64,000 nucleotides of DNA from Bacteroidia bacterium (lineage in GTDB: Bacteria > Bacteroidota > Bacteroidia > Bacteroidales > Paludibacteraceae). The position numbers were made by a program, and so were the translations under genes. Position 1 is the first letter of the stretch; each line of letters opens with the position of its first letter. Below the pieces are notes generated by a model. That model was not told where the DNA came from, made no database searches, and saw nothing but the letters and a program-made list of their open reading frames with translations. Of this stretch, positions 1 to 9,671 are shown in pieces. The stretch spans positions 57,343 to 121,342 of the forward strand of contig SAAO01000006.1 of assembly GCA_009929375.1 (NCBI GenBank), given 5' to 3'.

Positions 1-530
1 ATAGGATCGAGTACACGGTTTATTTTATGAATGACCCCGTTGTGTACATTGATATCCTTGCCAATGATTTGAGCTGTTTTATTTACATAGGATTTCCCAT
101 CGTCGCTGAATGAAATGGCCAGGTAACGATCGCTCATGGTAAGATTAAACAAACGTCCGGTGTTGAACTGCACGTAATTGATGACAGCTCCATTGATAAT
201 ATGATCGTAGGCAATCATTTTAAGCGAATCGCCGGTAAATTCGTCGAGCGAATGTTTTGATTTTTGTGCATAAAATGCCCTCATGGCATTATTGTCGGGC
301 GCAAAGCAGGTGTATTTACCATAGGAATTGAGCAAACCGGCCATTCCCGATCGTTCGATAAGGGCCGAAAATTCGGTGAGGCTTGTGTCGGCCGCAAGTT
401 GCTGAGCAAGCATTTTGCCTGTAAAAGTATAAAGATTGTCGCCTACCTCGTCGGAGTTACAGGAGCTGAATGCGGTTAATAGCTCTATGATTAGAGCCAT
501 GAATACAAACAACCTGGCTTTGGCAGTCAT
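1..530 (-). CDS. Fasciclin (FAS1) domain lipoprotein, 3' end beyond window
   Basis: Reading leftward from the ATG at 528-530, an uninterrupted frame of 176 codons runs off the left edge, so the C-terminus is missing. The N-terminus is a lipoprotein signal: basic MTAKAR, a hydrophobic stretch, then a lipobox ending AFSSC (Cys24). The rest fits one FAS1 domain, including YTCFAPDNNAM, the central YDHIINGAV and the closing NGVIHKINRVL. FAS1 domains mediate adhesion, and such lipoproteins often sit beside SusC/SusD genes in Bacteroidetes glycan loci (family knowledge). It follows the GH5 gene on the same strand after about 150 bp. A TATCTTTG (-7 type) element lies at 570-577 on this strand, so it may have its own promoter. 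FAS1 identity is likely; a role in glycan binding is inference. Confidence 0.85.
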   Translation of the reverse strand, partial: MTAKARLFVFMALIIELLTAFSSCNSDEVGDNLYTFTGKMLAQQLAADTSLTEFSALIERSGMAGLLNSYGKYTCFAPDNNAMRAFYAQKSKHSLDEFTGDSLKMIAYDHIINGAVINYVQFNTGRLFNLTMSDRYLAISFSDDGKSYVNKTAQIIGKDINVHNGVIHKINRVLDP

Positions 531-679
531 AGTATTATCTTTAAAATGGTTATTGTGTTTTATTCATTGCAAAGATAAATGGTTTAGGACAACTGATTGA
601 TAAAAAATCAATCAATAATGTAGAAAAAAAGATAGAAGTTATCTGTCTTTCAGAACGATTACCTGTAAAAAAACGGTCC

Positions 680-2176
680 TCAAAAAGGGAATGTTGCTTC
701 AGCTGCACCTTTCATAAGTGCATTATAAGCCTGACGATCGCCAATAGCACCGGAGCTACGCACAAAAATGCCCATATTGTTGTTGGCATGTATGCCGGTG
801 TCCCACAGACAGGGAATCATGCCACTGTTACGACCTTCGCGGGCCACACATTCATAAAAATAAGCACGCGAGGCAAGATGCCTGGTCAGGTTATCGCCTG
901 TAAGCTGATTGCGACTTAAAGCACCAAATTCACCCAGAATAATAGGTATACCTTTGTCGGTAAAGCGGGTTTTCATTAAGCCGAAAAGTCTTTTAAGCTC
1001 AGCCTCTTCGCCCCATGTGGCATTACGTGTGGCATCGGTGCTGGAATGGTTGTCTGCTCCCCAGTAATAAAACATTTTACCCCAGCTTTCATCCTTGTCC
1101 ATGCCACAGAAATTCCATGGTGTATAATAATGCACTTCGGCCATCAGGCGGTTGGGCACTTCATCGTTCGGCATGCGGTTCATTAGCTGATTGGTTTTGG
1201 TCATATCGGTACCCGGTCCCTGCACCACAAGAGTGCGGTAAGCGTTACGACCGCCTGTTTGGCGCACAGCATCGATAAAGGTTTGCAGATAACTGTAAAG
1301 GACTGTCATTTGCGTTTCATTTTCCACATTGGGCTCATTCGTTCCTGCAAAGAGCAAATGATCGTCGTAGTCGCGAAACTGCATGGCTATTTGCTGCCAA
1401 ATGGCTTTTTGTTTGGCATTATTTTCAGCCTGTTTAGCAATAGTTACATTGTTTTCAAGCCAGCCACCATCCCAGTGGATATTCAGAATGACATACATAT
1501 TGTTTTTTACGCAATAATCCACTACTTCCTTCACACGCGACATCCACGAAGCGCTGACTTTGGCAGTATTACGATCTTCGAGATAGCTGTCCCATGCGCA
1601 GGGAAGGCGTATAGTATTGAATCCGGCAGCTTTCACAGAATCAATCAGAAGCTGTGTGGCTTTGGGATTTCCCCAGCCTGTTTCGTTGCCCGGTACTTCG
1701 AGCGTATTACCAAGATTCCAGCCCATATACATTTCTCTGGCAATTTGCGTAGCCGTACGACTCATGCCAGAAGCATCGGGAGCAATGGGTTGGCTGTAAT
1801 CAGGATAAAGCGAAGCAGGCACGGCATCCTGCTTTATAAACACATATACTGTATCGGCATCAGGAGCCGAAATGGTGAGTTTTGCTGAACGCAAATGCGA
1901 AACGTCGTTGGCTGCCACAGTAACGATAATATCTTTTTCTCTGGCTACTCCGAAACCAACAGAAATGCTTACCCAGCTTTCGGAAGCTTCGATACGCCAT
2001 TCACTGGCATCTGTACTGAGGTGAATGGTATCAATACCGCCATTGGCACTGAATAAAAGCGAATCGGGCGCCACAGTTAGCGTTTTACCGACAGGCTGAG
2101 GCTCCGGCCCTTTGCAGGAACATGAAAGATACAGAACGCTGAAAAGTACGGCTTGTAAGAATAAACCTGTTTTCAT
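680..2176 (-). CDS. BACON-domain GH5 endoglucanase lipoprotein
   Basis: A 498-residue surface lipoprotein. Residues 1-21 form a lipoprotein signal (LYLSCSC). Residues about 35-118 are a BACON domain (SANGGIDTIHLSTDASEWRI, then SWVSIS). Residues about 140-498 are a GH5 TIM barrel with GWNLGNTLE, TIRLPCAW, HWDGGW, the acid/base motif GTNEPN (Glu281) and the nucleophile motif ILGEFGA (Glu416). GH5 enzymes of this build cut internal beta-1,4-glucan bonds of cellulose, xyloglucan or related glucans. The GH31 gene lies 35 bp upstream on the same strand, so the two are probably co-transcribed. BACON-GH5 beside PA14-GH31 and a hybrid two-component regulator resembles the xyloglucan utilisation loci of Bacteroides, so endo-xyloglucanase is the favoured substrate call (inference); general endoglucanase is the alternative. 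Confidence 0.93.
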   Translation of the reverse strand: MKTGLFLQAVLFSVLYLSCSCKGPEPQPVGKTLTVAPDSLLFSANGGIDTIHLSTDASEWRIEASESWVSISVGFGVAREKDIIVTVAANDVSHLRSAKLTISAPDADTVYVFIKQDAVPASLYPDYSQPIAPDASGMSRTATQIAREMYMGWNLGNTLEVPGNETGWGNPKATQLLIDSVKAAGFNTIRLPCAWDSYLEDRNTAKVSASWMSRVKEVVDYCVKNNMYVILNIHWDGGWLENNVTIAKQAENNAKQKAIWQQIAMQFRDYDDHLLFAGTNEPNVENETQMTVLYSYLQTFIDAVRQTGGRNAYRTLVVQGPGTDMTKTNQLMNRMPNDEVPNRLMAEVHYYTPWNFCGMDKDESWGKMFYYWGADNHSSTDATRNATWGEEAELKRLFGLMKTRFTDKGIPIILGEFGALSRNQLTGDNLTRHLASRAYFYECVAREGRNSGMIPCLWDTGIHANNNMGIFVRSSGAIGDRQAYNALMKGAAEATFPF

Positions 2177-2211
2177 AAAAGTGTATTATTTATCTGATTT
2201 TCCCTATGACT

Positions 2212-5055
2212 TTACAAACTCACACTGGTTTTGCTTCCGTCGTATTGAATGGTTTGCACTTTCTGAGGAAAATTATCATTTCCAAAGGCCGATTTCTCAT
2301 TTACAAATACAATCTTAAAGGTTCGTTTCGGAGTCATTCCTTCGAAATCACCCTTTCGTTGAGATATGTAAAGCATTTTGTCGGCTTCGGAATAGCGGAA
2401 TGCAATTTCGGAATGTTTGCCGTTTTGGTAATTGTAATTCAGCCCTTCGTCTTCGTAAAGATTAAACGATCCATCCTTTCCGCCATACACAAAAATTGTA
2501 AGCTCGTCCTGCTTCATATGTGTGTGCTGAACGGTTTCGCCCATTGGCACAATACTTCCGGCAGGCACGTAAAGCGGCATACGGTTGTATGGAGCTTCCA
2601 CAGTGAGTTTCTGTCCGCCTTTTATCATTTTTCCGCTGTAAAAGTCGTACCAGTTGGTTCCGGCAGGGAAATATACTTCGCGGCTACGCGCTTTGAATTC
2701 GTAAACCGGACAAACCATCAACGAACTACCAAACATATACTGATCACCAATGTTGCGCACATTTTTATCCTCTGGAAAATCCATTATCAGTCCGCGCATC
2801 ATGCTGTAATCGTCGAAATACGAACGGGCAGCTTGTGTGTAAATATATGGCATAAGCTTGTAGCGCAACTGTGTGTAGTACAGCATGGTTTTGTAAGCAG
2901 GATGCGTTTCGGGTGCAATGTTCCATATTTCACGGAAAGGAAACTGTCCGTGTGTACGGAAAATGGGAACTAACGCACCAAACTGATGCCAGCGAGCGTT
3001 CAGTTCGCGCCATTCTTCGCGGTCGGCCGAACCTTCTGGAGCCTGTTCGTAGCGTTTTTCCACACAGAAACCTCCATTATCCATTGTCCAGTACGGAATT
3101 CCGCTCATCGAAAAGTTGATACCGGCAGGAATCTGCGCTTTCATATCTTCCCAGCGTGTGGCAATGTCGCCACTCCATGTGGCCGTACTGTAACGTTGCA
3201 AACCTGCAAATCCCGAACGTGTAAGCTGAAAAACGCGTTTATTTTTGTCCACGCTTCGCAAACCTTCGTAAATAGCTTTGGCATTCATCAACGCATAAGC
3301 ATTGAAGTATTCGGTAGAAGGACCAAGTGCTGTGGGACCACACAAAGCTTTGCGGTAATCCATGTCGGTACAGTCGCGTACATTGGGTTCGCTGGCATCC
3401 ATCCACCATGCATCCATACCCAGCGGATAAAGTTTTTCGTAAAGCTGACTCCAGAAAAGTTTTTGCGCTTTCTCATTATAAGCATCGTAAAACGAGCCCA
3501 CATAACCCGGACCCACCCAGTCGCGGATACTGTCTTCCACAGCACGCATATACATGGCGTCCATGTCTTTGAAAGCTTTAAAATTAGCAGTAGTATGATA
3601 AAACTTGGGCCAAACCGAAATCATAATCTGAGCATTCATGCTGTGAATGGAATCCACCATGGCTTTGGGATTAGGAAAACGATTTTTGTCGAAATCGTGA
3701 CTTCCCCACGCATTTTCAGGCCAGTAATTCCAGTCGAGCACAATGTTGTCGATAGGAATCTGACGCTGACGGAATTCAGCCAGAGCACCCAGAATTTCTT
3801 CCTGTGTTTTGTAGCGTTCGCGGCTTTGCCAAAAGCCCATCGCCCATTTTGGCATCAATTCGGCCTTTCCGGTAATGGTGCGATAGCCTGCAATCACTTC
3901 GTCGGAATTATTGCCACGTACAAAATAATAATCCATGTAAGGGCCCATTTCCGACCACAACGATAGTTTCTGCTGTTCTTCGTCGGGGACAGGCGAAAGC
4001 GCTTTCAGGCCAATGTATGAAGTGCCTCCATCGGGCTGCCATTCGATACGCAATTTGTGATGACGGGTGCTGTCGAGCGGAAGTTCGAACTTATAGCTAT
4101 TCGGATTCCAGGCTGTACGCCAGCGTTCGGCCACCACCAGACTATCGTCGAGATACACGCTGGTATATCCTGCATAATACAAATTAAATCGGTAAATGCC
4201 TGTTTCGTGCGGTTGAATCTCGCCTTCCCAACGAATAGCGGCATTATTAAACGGGAAATCTTTCGGGAAATTTAAAATGGTTTGAATATTCTCGTAATCC
4301 ACATTGCTTTCGCGACGACTGACAAAAACGTTCTTCGGATCTTTGTTCACCATATAAGTGGCTGTAAGTCCGCCTTTATCGCCATCTTTACCAAATACTT
4401 CGAACATTTCGCTCAGGTTGGCATAAGGTCGCGGATCGCCAAAGCGCGAAAGGGAATAATTATCCCAAAGAATACCGTAATTACGGCTCGACACCACAAA
4501 AGGAATGGAAACTTTAGTATTATACTGAAAAAGTTCCTCGTTGCGGCCTTTCCAGTTGAATTCGTCGGACTGATGTTGTCCGAGGCCATAGAAAGCCTCA
4601 TCCGAAGGCGATTCGAAAACCTGACGGAATGAAAAGCCTTTTTTACCTTCCACTTCAATGGATTCGAAAGTTTTGCCACCTCCGTTTTGCTCGGCAAGAA
4701 TAATGCGTCCGACACTGTCGGTAAAACATATTTCGCCGGTACTAAGCCTTACAATGGCTTGAGTGGTGGCTGTTTTAAGTATAATGCTATCGCCCGATTG
4801 TGTGGCAGTCCATTTGGTTTGGTGAGCAGGTTCAAGCGCAATAAGACTTTTACGTTCTGTAATGTTTTTTTCGGGAGAGGCAATCACGCGGATAATGTCG
4901 TCGTTAATCACCTGAAGGCGGATGGTTTTCACGTCATTTTTGTTTTTCTGAGCCAGCGAAATAAGGATTCCATCCTGTTTTTTCTGAAAGTTATCACTGC
5001 CGCAGCCATAGAGTGCGACAAACAAAAACACTACAATTGTTTTTAAGCTTTTCAT
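2212..5055 (-). CDS. GH31 glycosidase with PA14 insert, likely alpha-xylosidase
   Basis: A 947-residue exported enzyme. The N-terminus (MKSLKTIVVFLFVALYGCG) is a lipoprotein signal with Cys18. A beta-sandwich N-domain follows, then a PA14 insert at about residues 265-350 (GIYRFNLYYAGYTSVYLDD, LRIEWQPDGGTSYIGLKAL), then the (beta/alpha)8 barrel. The catalytic nucleophile is Asp553 in WWMDASEPN and the acid/base is Asp630 in TWSGDIATRWED. C-terminal beta domains include the propeptide-like FPAGTNWYDFYSGK. GH31 covers alpha-glucosidases and alpha-xylosidases; the PA14 insert and neighbouring BACON-GH5 favour an alpha-xylosidase removing xylose from xyloglucan oligosaccharides (inference). It is probably the first gene of a leftward operon with GH5, divergent from the HTCS regulator. 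Length is normal for PA14-bearing GH31. Confidence 0.92.
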   Translation of the reverse strand: MKSLKTIVVFLFVALYGCGSDNFQKKQDGILISLAQKNKNDVKTIRLQVINDDIIRVIASPEKNITERKSLIALEPAHQTKWTATQSGDSIILKTATTQAIVRLSTGEICFTDSVGRIILAEQNGGGKTFESIEVEGKKGFSFRQVFESPSDEAFYGLGQHQSDEFNWKGRNEELFQYNTKVSIPFVVSSRNYGILWDNYSLSRFGDPRPYANLSEMFEVFGKDGDKGGLTATYMVNKDPKNVFVSRRESNVDYENIQTILNFPKDFPFNNAAIRWEGEIQPHETGIYRFNLYYAGYTSVYLDDSLVVAERWRTAWNPNSYKFELPLDSTRHHKLRIEWQPDGGTSYIGLKALSPVPDEEQQKLSLWSEMGPYMDYYFVRGNNSDEVIAGYRTITGKAELMPKWAMGFWQSRERYKTQEEILGALAEFRQRQIPIDNIVLDWNYWPENAWGSHDFDKNRFPNPKAMVDSIHSMNAQIMISVWPKFYHTTANFKAFKDMDAMYMRAVEDSIRDWVGPGYVGSFYDAYNEKAQKLFWSQLYEKLYPLGMDAWWMDASEPNVRDCTDMDYRKALCGPTALGPSTEYFNAYALMNAKAIYEGLRSVDKNKRVFQLTRSGFAGLQRYSTATWSGDIATRWEDMKAQIPAGINFSMSGIPYWTMDNGGFCVEKRYEQAPEGSADREEWRELNARWHQFGALVPIFRTHGQFPFREIWNIAPETHPAYKTMLYYTQLRYKLMPYIYTQAARSYFDDYSMMRGLIMDFPEDKNVRNIGDQYMFGSSLMVCPVYEFKARSREVYFPAGTNWYDFYSGKMIKGGQKLTVEAPYNRMPLYVPAGSIVPMGETVQHTHMKQDELTIFVYGGKDGSFNLYEDEGLNYNYQNGKHSEIAFRYSEADKMLYISQRKGDFEGMTPKRTFKIVFVNEKSAFGNDNFPQKVQTIQYDGSKTSVSL

Positions 5056-5336
5056 TCGTATTATCTTTTATCAATGAAATTTGAATATGCCATTTCAATG
5101 TTTTAAGGCATTACAAAAATACATTTAAGTTGTGGGTTATGTTCAGAAAAATGTACTGCAAACCACCCGTAATTGATAACCTGAAGGGTTGAAATGTTAC
5201 TTCGATGGGCGCCTAATGATAACCGGAATAAAATCAGAGTAGTTAAACGGTTTTATTTTCTATTTTTGTAATGCTAAAAAACAGCTTTGATCTTTGTTTC
5301 GGGCTGTTTTGAAAAAAATCATATCAGCAAAAGTAT
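5056..5336. promoter_or_regulatory. Divergent promoter region between GH31 and HTCS genes
   Basis: This 281-bp AT-rich gap separates the leftward GH31-GH5 genes from the rightward regulator. TATTTTTG elements matching the Bacteroidetes -7 consensus TAnnTTTG occur on the minus strand at 5114-5121 and on the plus strand at 5261-5268; neither has a convincing TTTG -33 box at 19-21 bp. The regulator's own binding site probably lies here, but I could not define an operator. Confidence 0.4.
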
Positions 5337-8300
5337 ATGAAAAAAATCACCATCGGTTTTCTGTTGTTTTTATGTGTCGCTGTGCAGGCCCGAAATTATC
5401 AGTTTACCCGTCTCGACAACACAAACGGACTCACGAACAATCAGATAGAAAGTATCTTTCGTGATTCGAGAGGTTTTATGTGGTTTGGTACCAATTACGG
5501 AATCAACCGCTACGATGGCTATAGTGTAAAAACCTACAAAGCTGATAAAAACGACAGTACCACTCTGCTCTATAACGTCATTTCCGAAATGCAAGAAGAT
5601 TATCAGGGAAATCTCTGGCTGAAAGGAAATCCTCATTATGTACTTTACGATGTTCGCAAAGAAACATTTATCCGCAACATTTCGGTATGGCTCAGTCAGC
5701 GCGGCATTCACTTTCAGCCCTTACTTGTAGATATCGACAACGAAAAAAACATGTATTTCTACAACCTTAACAAAGGCGTTTACAAATACGAGCCAGCTAC
5801 AGGTAAAGTGTCGGCCTTTCTGCAAAACACGGGTGGAAATTCGCTCTCGAAAGGCACAATTACCGGGCTCCGGGCTTCGGAAAATTCATTCTGGGTACTT
5901 TTTCAGTCGGGATTAGTTGAACGATTCAACGAAAAAACACAATCGGTGGACTTTCGCAGTACCAAAGTGCTCGAAAATGCTGCTGGTGCCACCATTCCCA
6001 GAAATTTATATGTCGACCGCAACGGCTGCCCCTGGATTTACCCCGGAATAGGCGACAAAGGAGTGTTCACTTATGACTTCAAAAAAGCAAAATGGATTTA
6101 TTTTGGGGCAAACCGCAGAGATTTTACTTCGTCTTCCGATAAATTACTGACAAATGACTTTGTTCGCGACATTGTGCAGGATCAGAACGGCCTTGTGTGG
6201 ATTGGAACCGATCATGGCGGAGTAAATATCTATGATAAAAAAACAGGGCAAACAGAAGCACTGCTCAACGATCCGAACAATCCGAACTCCATTAGCCAGA
6301 ATTCTGTTATCAGCCTTTTTTCGGACAACACAGGCATTATGTGGGTGGGAACCTACAAAAACGGTGTTTCTTACTATCACGAGGGAATGTTTAAGTTCGG
6401 AAAATCGCCTTTGTTTTATTTCAACCATCCACAACTCGAAAATAAGGATTGTAATACCCTTTACGAAGATTCGAAAGGCAACCTGTGGATAGGCACAAAC
6501 GGCAGCGGCCTTTTACGTTATCAGAAATCCACTGGAGCGTTTAAAGTATATCGTCACGATAAAAACAATCCGGCTTCACTCTCGTCGGACATAGTGATTT
6601 CGGCACTCGAAGATCGCAGTGGAGCACTGTGGTTCGGTACTTTTCTGGGCGGGCTTAACAGATTGCATGGGGAAAATTTCGAACGCTTTTTGCCACAAGT
6701 CAATAATCCCGGCGCCATTTCGAATAAAAGCATTTACGGCATGGCCGAGGATGAGCAAAACCGGCTTTGGATAGCTACTCTGGGTGCCGGAGTGGAAATG
6801 CTCGATGCCGAACATAAGGTTTTTACTCACTACAATACTTCGAACACACGCGGACTTTCATCCGAATTTGTATTGTCGGTGTTTTCACACAACCACAATC
6901 CTGTGTATCTTTCAACATCAGCCGGAGTTGATATGCTGAATACGGCTACAGGAACAATTACACCGGTTTTCAGCGACGAAAAACTGAAAAACAAGTTGTC
7001 AGATATGGTTGTGAACTATTCAATGCAGGATTCGCGTAACCTGCTCTGGATAGCCACCGATAATGGCATTAATATTTACAATCCCCTGAAAGCCGAAATT
7101 CTCTATATCAACAAAACCAATGGATTACCGAGTGAGCAGGTAGTTTCGCTGGTTGAAGATAATGAGGGAAATGTGTGGGCCGGAACCCGCAACGGACTCG
7201 CCTGTGTGTACGTAAAAGTGGACACAAAAAATGCAGGATATAAATTCCACGTACTTTCGTTCGACGAAAACGACGGTCTGGTAAATACGATTTTCAATCA
7301 GAATGCAGTATTCAAAAATGCAGTGGGAGATATTTATTTCGGTGGCACAAAAGGCTACACAGTGTTCAATCCGCAAAATATCCGCTTCAACAAATCAGCA
7401 CCTGTCCCACGCATTACCGGACTGATGATAGGAAATGAGGAGGTTTTGCCCGGACGAATGTTTCGTAAACGTGTGGTGCTCGACGAATCGGTTACACACA
7501 TCAAAAAACTTGTGCTCAATTACAACGAAAAGAATTTTACGCTTTATTTTTCGGCTCTGAGCTACATTCACCCTGAGAAAAACAATTATCGTTACATGCT
7601 CAAAGGTCTTGATAACGAATGGATAGAAACCAAAAACGGACAGGCATCCTATTCAAACCTTGGCCAGGGTAGCTATCAGCTGATTGTGTATGCCAGCAAC
7701 AACGACAATGTGTGGTGCAGCGAACCGCTTTTGCTTGACATTGTGATCAGGCCACCATTCTGGTTCAGTTGGTGGGCTATTCTCATTTACATAGCTGCTG
7801 CACTGTATTTTATCCGGCTTTTTGTACAATATAATCTTCGGAAACAACAGCGCAGGTTTGAGAACGAACAACGTATACACGAAGCCCGGCAATTGCACGA
7901 AATGGACGAAATGAAATTCCGCTTTTTCACCAACATAAGCCACGAATTCCGCACACCGCTCACGCTTATTCTCAACCCTGCAGAGAAACTGGCTGGCGAA
8001 ATAAACAACCCCGGACATTTGCAGTTGCTCGAAATTATCCGCCGCAATGCCAATGGCTTGCTCGAACTTGTCAATCAGTTGCTTGACTTCCGCAAACTGG
8101 ATGAAAACAGAGATACACTCAATGCTTCTGAAGGCGATGTGGTAGCATTTATCCGCGAAATTTGCTATTCGTTCAGTTCATTGGCAGGCAAAAAGTCGGT
8201 TGACTTTCTGTTTTCCACTTCGGTAAACGAACTCTGCATGGAATTCGATAGCGAAAAGTTGCGGAGAATACTGAATAATCTGCTTTCAAATGCCTTTAAG

Positions 8301-9470
8301 TTTACACCCGAAAGCGGAAAGATTGATTTACAACTCAGCCTTATTCAACAGCCCGGCGACGATGGTAAATCTCTGAAAATTGTCATATCCGATACCGGAG
8401 TTGGTATTCCGGAAAAAGATATACCTCATATTTTCGAACGTTTTTACCGTGTGGAGAATCAGGAAAACGGTCATCATACAGGCACAGGAGTAGGACTGCA
8501 CATTGTAAGCGAATATGTAAAACTTCACGGAGGCGAAGTCAGTGTGGAAAGCACTATCGGCAAAGGTTCGGTGTTTACAGTGCTTATTCCGGCCCGTCAG
8601 CAACTTAATCAGGAAGTGATTGTGCAAAATGCAGCTACAGCTGAAACCGGCACGAAGGACGAAGTTTTGGAGCATTGCGATGCACAACAGCCGCCATTGT
8701 CCGACGAAAAAGCTCCTTTGATGTTGATTGTGGACGACAATGAGGATTTCCGCAATTTTATTTCTTCAATTTTTGAAAAAGATTATCGCATAATAACTGC
8801 TGCTGATGGCGAAAAAGGACTGAAACTGACACTTGCCAAACTGCCCGATCTTATTATTTCGGACGTAATGATGCCAGTGATGGATGGTTTTGAATTTTGC
8901 CGACAGCTGAAACAGGATATCCGCACTTCGCACATTCCGGTCATTTTGCTTACAGCCAAAACCGGCGACGAAAACAAGTATCAGGGCCTCGAAGCAGGTG
9001 CTGAGGATTATATTTCGAAGCCTTTCCACACCGAAATGCTTATGCTGAAAGTGTCGCGACTTATCGAAAGTCAAAAGCAGAAACACGAACAGTTTAAACG
9101 CAAAGTGGACATAAATCCTTCCGAGATTGAAATCACCTCGATGGACGAAAAGTTTGTAAAAAAAGCTGTAGCACTGGTAGAAACAAACATCGGAAATGCC
9201 GATTTTCTGGTGGAAGATCTTTGTCGCGAAATGGCCATGAGTCGTGTTTATTTTTACAAAAAAATTCTGTCGCTGACCGACAAAACGCCATCGGAATTTA
9301 TACGTTTTATCAGGCTTAAACGTGCAGCCGATCTGCTTCAGAAAAGTCAGCTTTTTGTGAATGAAGTAGCTTATCAAGTCGGCTTCAACGATCCCAAATA
9401 TTTTCGTAAATACTTTAAGGATGAGTTTGGTATGAGCCCTAACGAGTATAAAAAACAGTTCGAAAAGTAG
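5337..9470 (+). CDS. Hybrid two-component system sensor/AraC regulator (HTCS)
   Basis: A 1377-residue one-protein signalling system. A signal peptide (about 1-18) leads into a periplasmic sensor made of repeated two-component-regulator propeller motifs (for example SRGFMWFGTNYGINRYDG, NGLVWIGTDHGGVNIYD, GNLWIGTNGSGLLRY), then a Y_Y_Y domain at about 735-805 and a membrane span near 810-832. The cytoplasmic part has HisKA (FFTNISHEFRTPLT, phospho-acceptor His869), HATPase (NNLLSNAFKF, DTGVGIP, GTGVGLHIV), a receiver (IVDDNEDF, phospho-acceptor Asp1176 in ISDVMMPVMDG, Lys in YISKPF) and an AraC-type HTH (about 1270-1377). Such proteins bind oligosaccharides in the periplasm and activate adjacent PUL genes. 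Divergent placement from GH31-GH5 makes it the likely activator. All catalytic motifs are intact. Confidence 0.97.
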   Translation: MKKITIGFLLFLCVAVQARNYQFTRLDNTNGLTNNQIESIFRDSRGFMWFGTNYGINRYDGYSVKTYKADKNDSTTLLYNVISEMQEDYQGNLWLKGNPHYVLYDVRKETFIRNISVWLSQRGIHFQPLLVDIDNEKNMYFYNLNKGVYKYEPATGKVSAFLQNTGGNSLSKGTITGLRASENSFWVLFQSGLVERFNEKTQSVDFRSTKVLENAAGATIPRNLYVDRNGCPWIYPGIGDKGVFTYDFKKAKWIYFGANRRDFTSSSDKLLTNDFVRDIVQDQNGLVWIGTDHGGVNIYDKKTGQTEALLNDPNNPNSISQNSVISLFSDNTGIMWVGTYKNGVSYYHEGMFKFGKSPLFYFNHPQLENKDCNTLYEDSKGNLWIGTNGSGLLRYQKSTGAFKVYRHDKNNPASLSSDIVISALEDRSGALWFGTFLGGLNRLHGENFERFLPQVNNPGAISNKSIYGMAEDEQNRLWIATLGAGVEMLDAEHKVFTHYNTSNTRGLSSEFVLSVFSHNHNPVYLSTSAGVDMLNTATGTITPVFSDEKLKNKLSDMVVNYSMQDSRNLLWIATDNGINIYNPLKAEILYINKTNGLPSEQVVSLVEDNEGNVWAGTRNGLACVYVKVDTKNAGYKFHVLSFDENDGLVNTIFNQNAVFKNAVGDIYFGGTKGYTVFNPQNIRFNKSAPVPRITGLMIGNEEVLPGRMFRKRVVLDESVTHIKKLVLNYNEKNFTLYFSALSYIHPEKNNYRYMLKGLDNEWIETKNGQASYSNLGQGSYQLIVYASNNDNVWCSEPLLLDIVIRPPFWFSWWAILIYIAAALYFIRLFVQYNLRKQQRRFENEQRIHEARQLHEMDEMKFRFFTNISHEFRTPLTLILNPAEKLAGEINNPGHLQLLEIIRRNANGLLELVNQLLDFRKLDENRDTLNASEGDVVAFIREICYSFSSLAGKKSVDFLFSTSVNELCMEFDSEKLRRILNNLLSNAFKFTPESGKIDLQLSLIQQPGDDGKSLKIVISDTGVGIPEKDIPHIFERFYRVENQENGHHTGTGVGLHIVSEYVKLHGGEVSVESTIGKGSVFTVLIPARQQLNQEVIVQNAATAETGTKDEVLEHCDAQQPPLSDEKAPLMLIVDDNEDFRNFISSIFEKDYRIITAADGEKGLKLTLAKLPDLIISDVMMPVMDGFEFCRQLKQDIRTSHIPVILLTAKTGDENKYQGLEAGAEDYISKPFHTEMLMLKVSRLIESQKQKHEQFKRKVDINPSEIEITSMDEKFVKKAVALVETNIGNADFLVEDLCREMAMSRVYFYKKILSLTDKTPSEFIRFIRLKRAADLLQKSQLFVNEVAYQVGFNDPKYFRKYFKDEFGMSPNEYKKQFEK

Positions 9471-9608
9471 GATATTCTGCCATTTTAGGGGTCAAAACTC
9501 TTATTTTGAAAGTTACATTCTTCTTCTGAAATAACATAAATATCAGGTTTACAAAATATTAACCAGTTCATTGCACATAAAACCTGTTATCCGATACTTT
9601 GAAAAGCA

Positions 9609-9639
9609 TTGGAAAAGCCCCTGTGTTTGTGTAACTTTG
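9609..9639 (+). promoter_or_regulatory. Bacteroidetes-type promoter before the CotH gene
   Basis: TTG at 9609-9611, a 20-bp spacer, then TAACTTTG at 9632-9639 match the -33 TTTG / -7 TAnnTTTG consensus of the Bacteroidetes primary sigma factor. The ATG follows at 9672, giving a short leader. The -33 box is three of four bases. Confidence 0.6.
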
Positions 9640-9671
9640 CATGGTTATCACTTATTTAATACACTGATTAT

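Noticed and set aside
264..479. Plus-strand open frame of 71 codons at the left edge
   Set aside because: It is the shadow of the fasciclin gene read on the minus strand, which has a full signal peptide and domain match.
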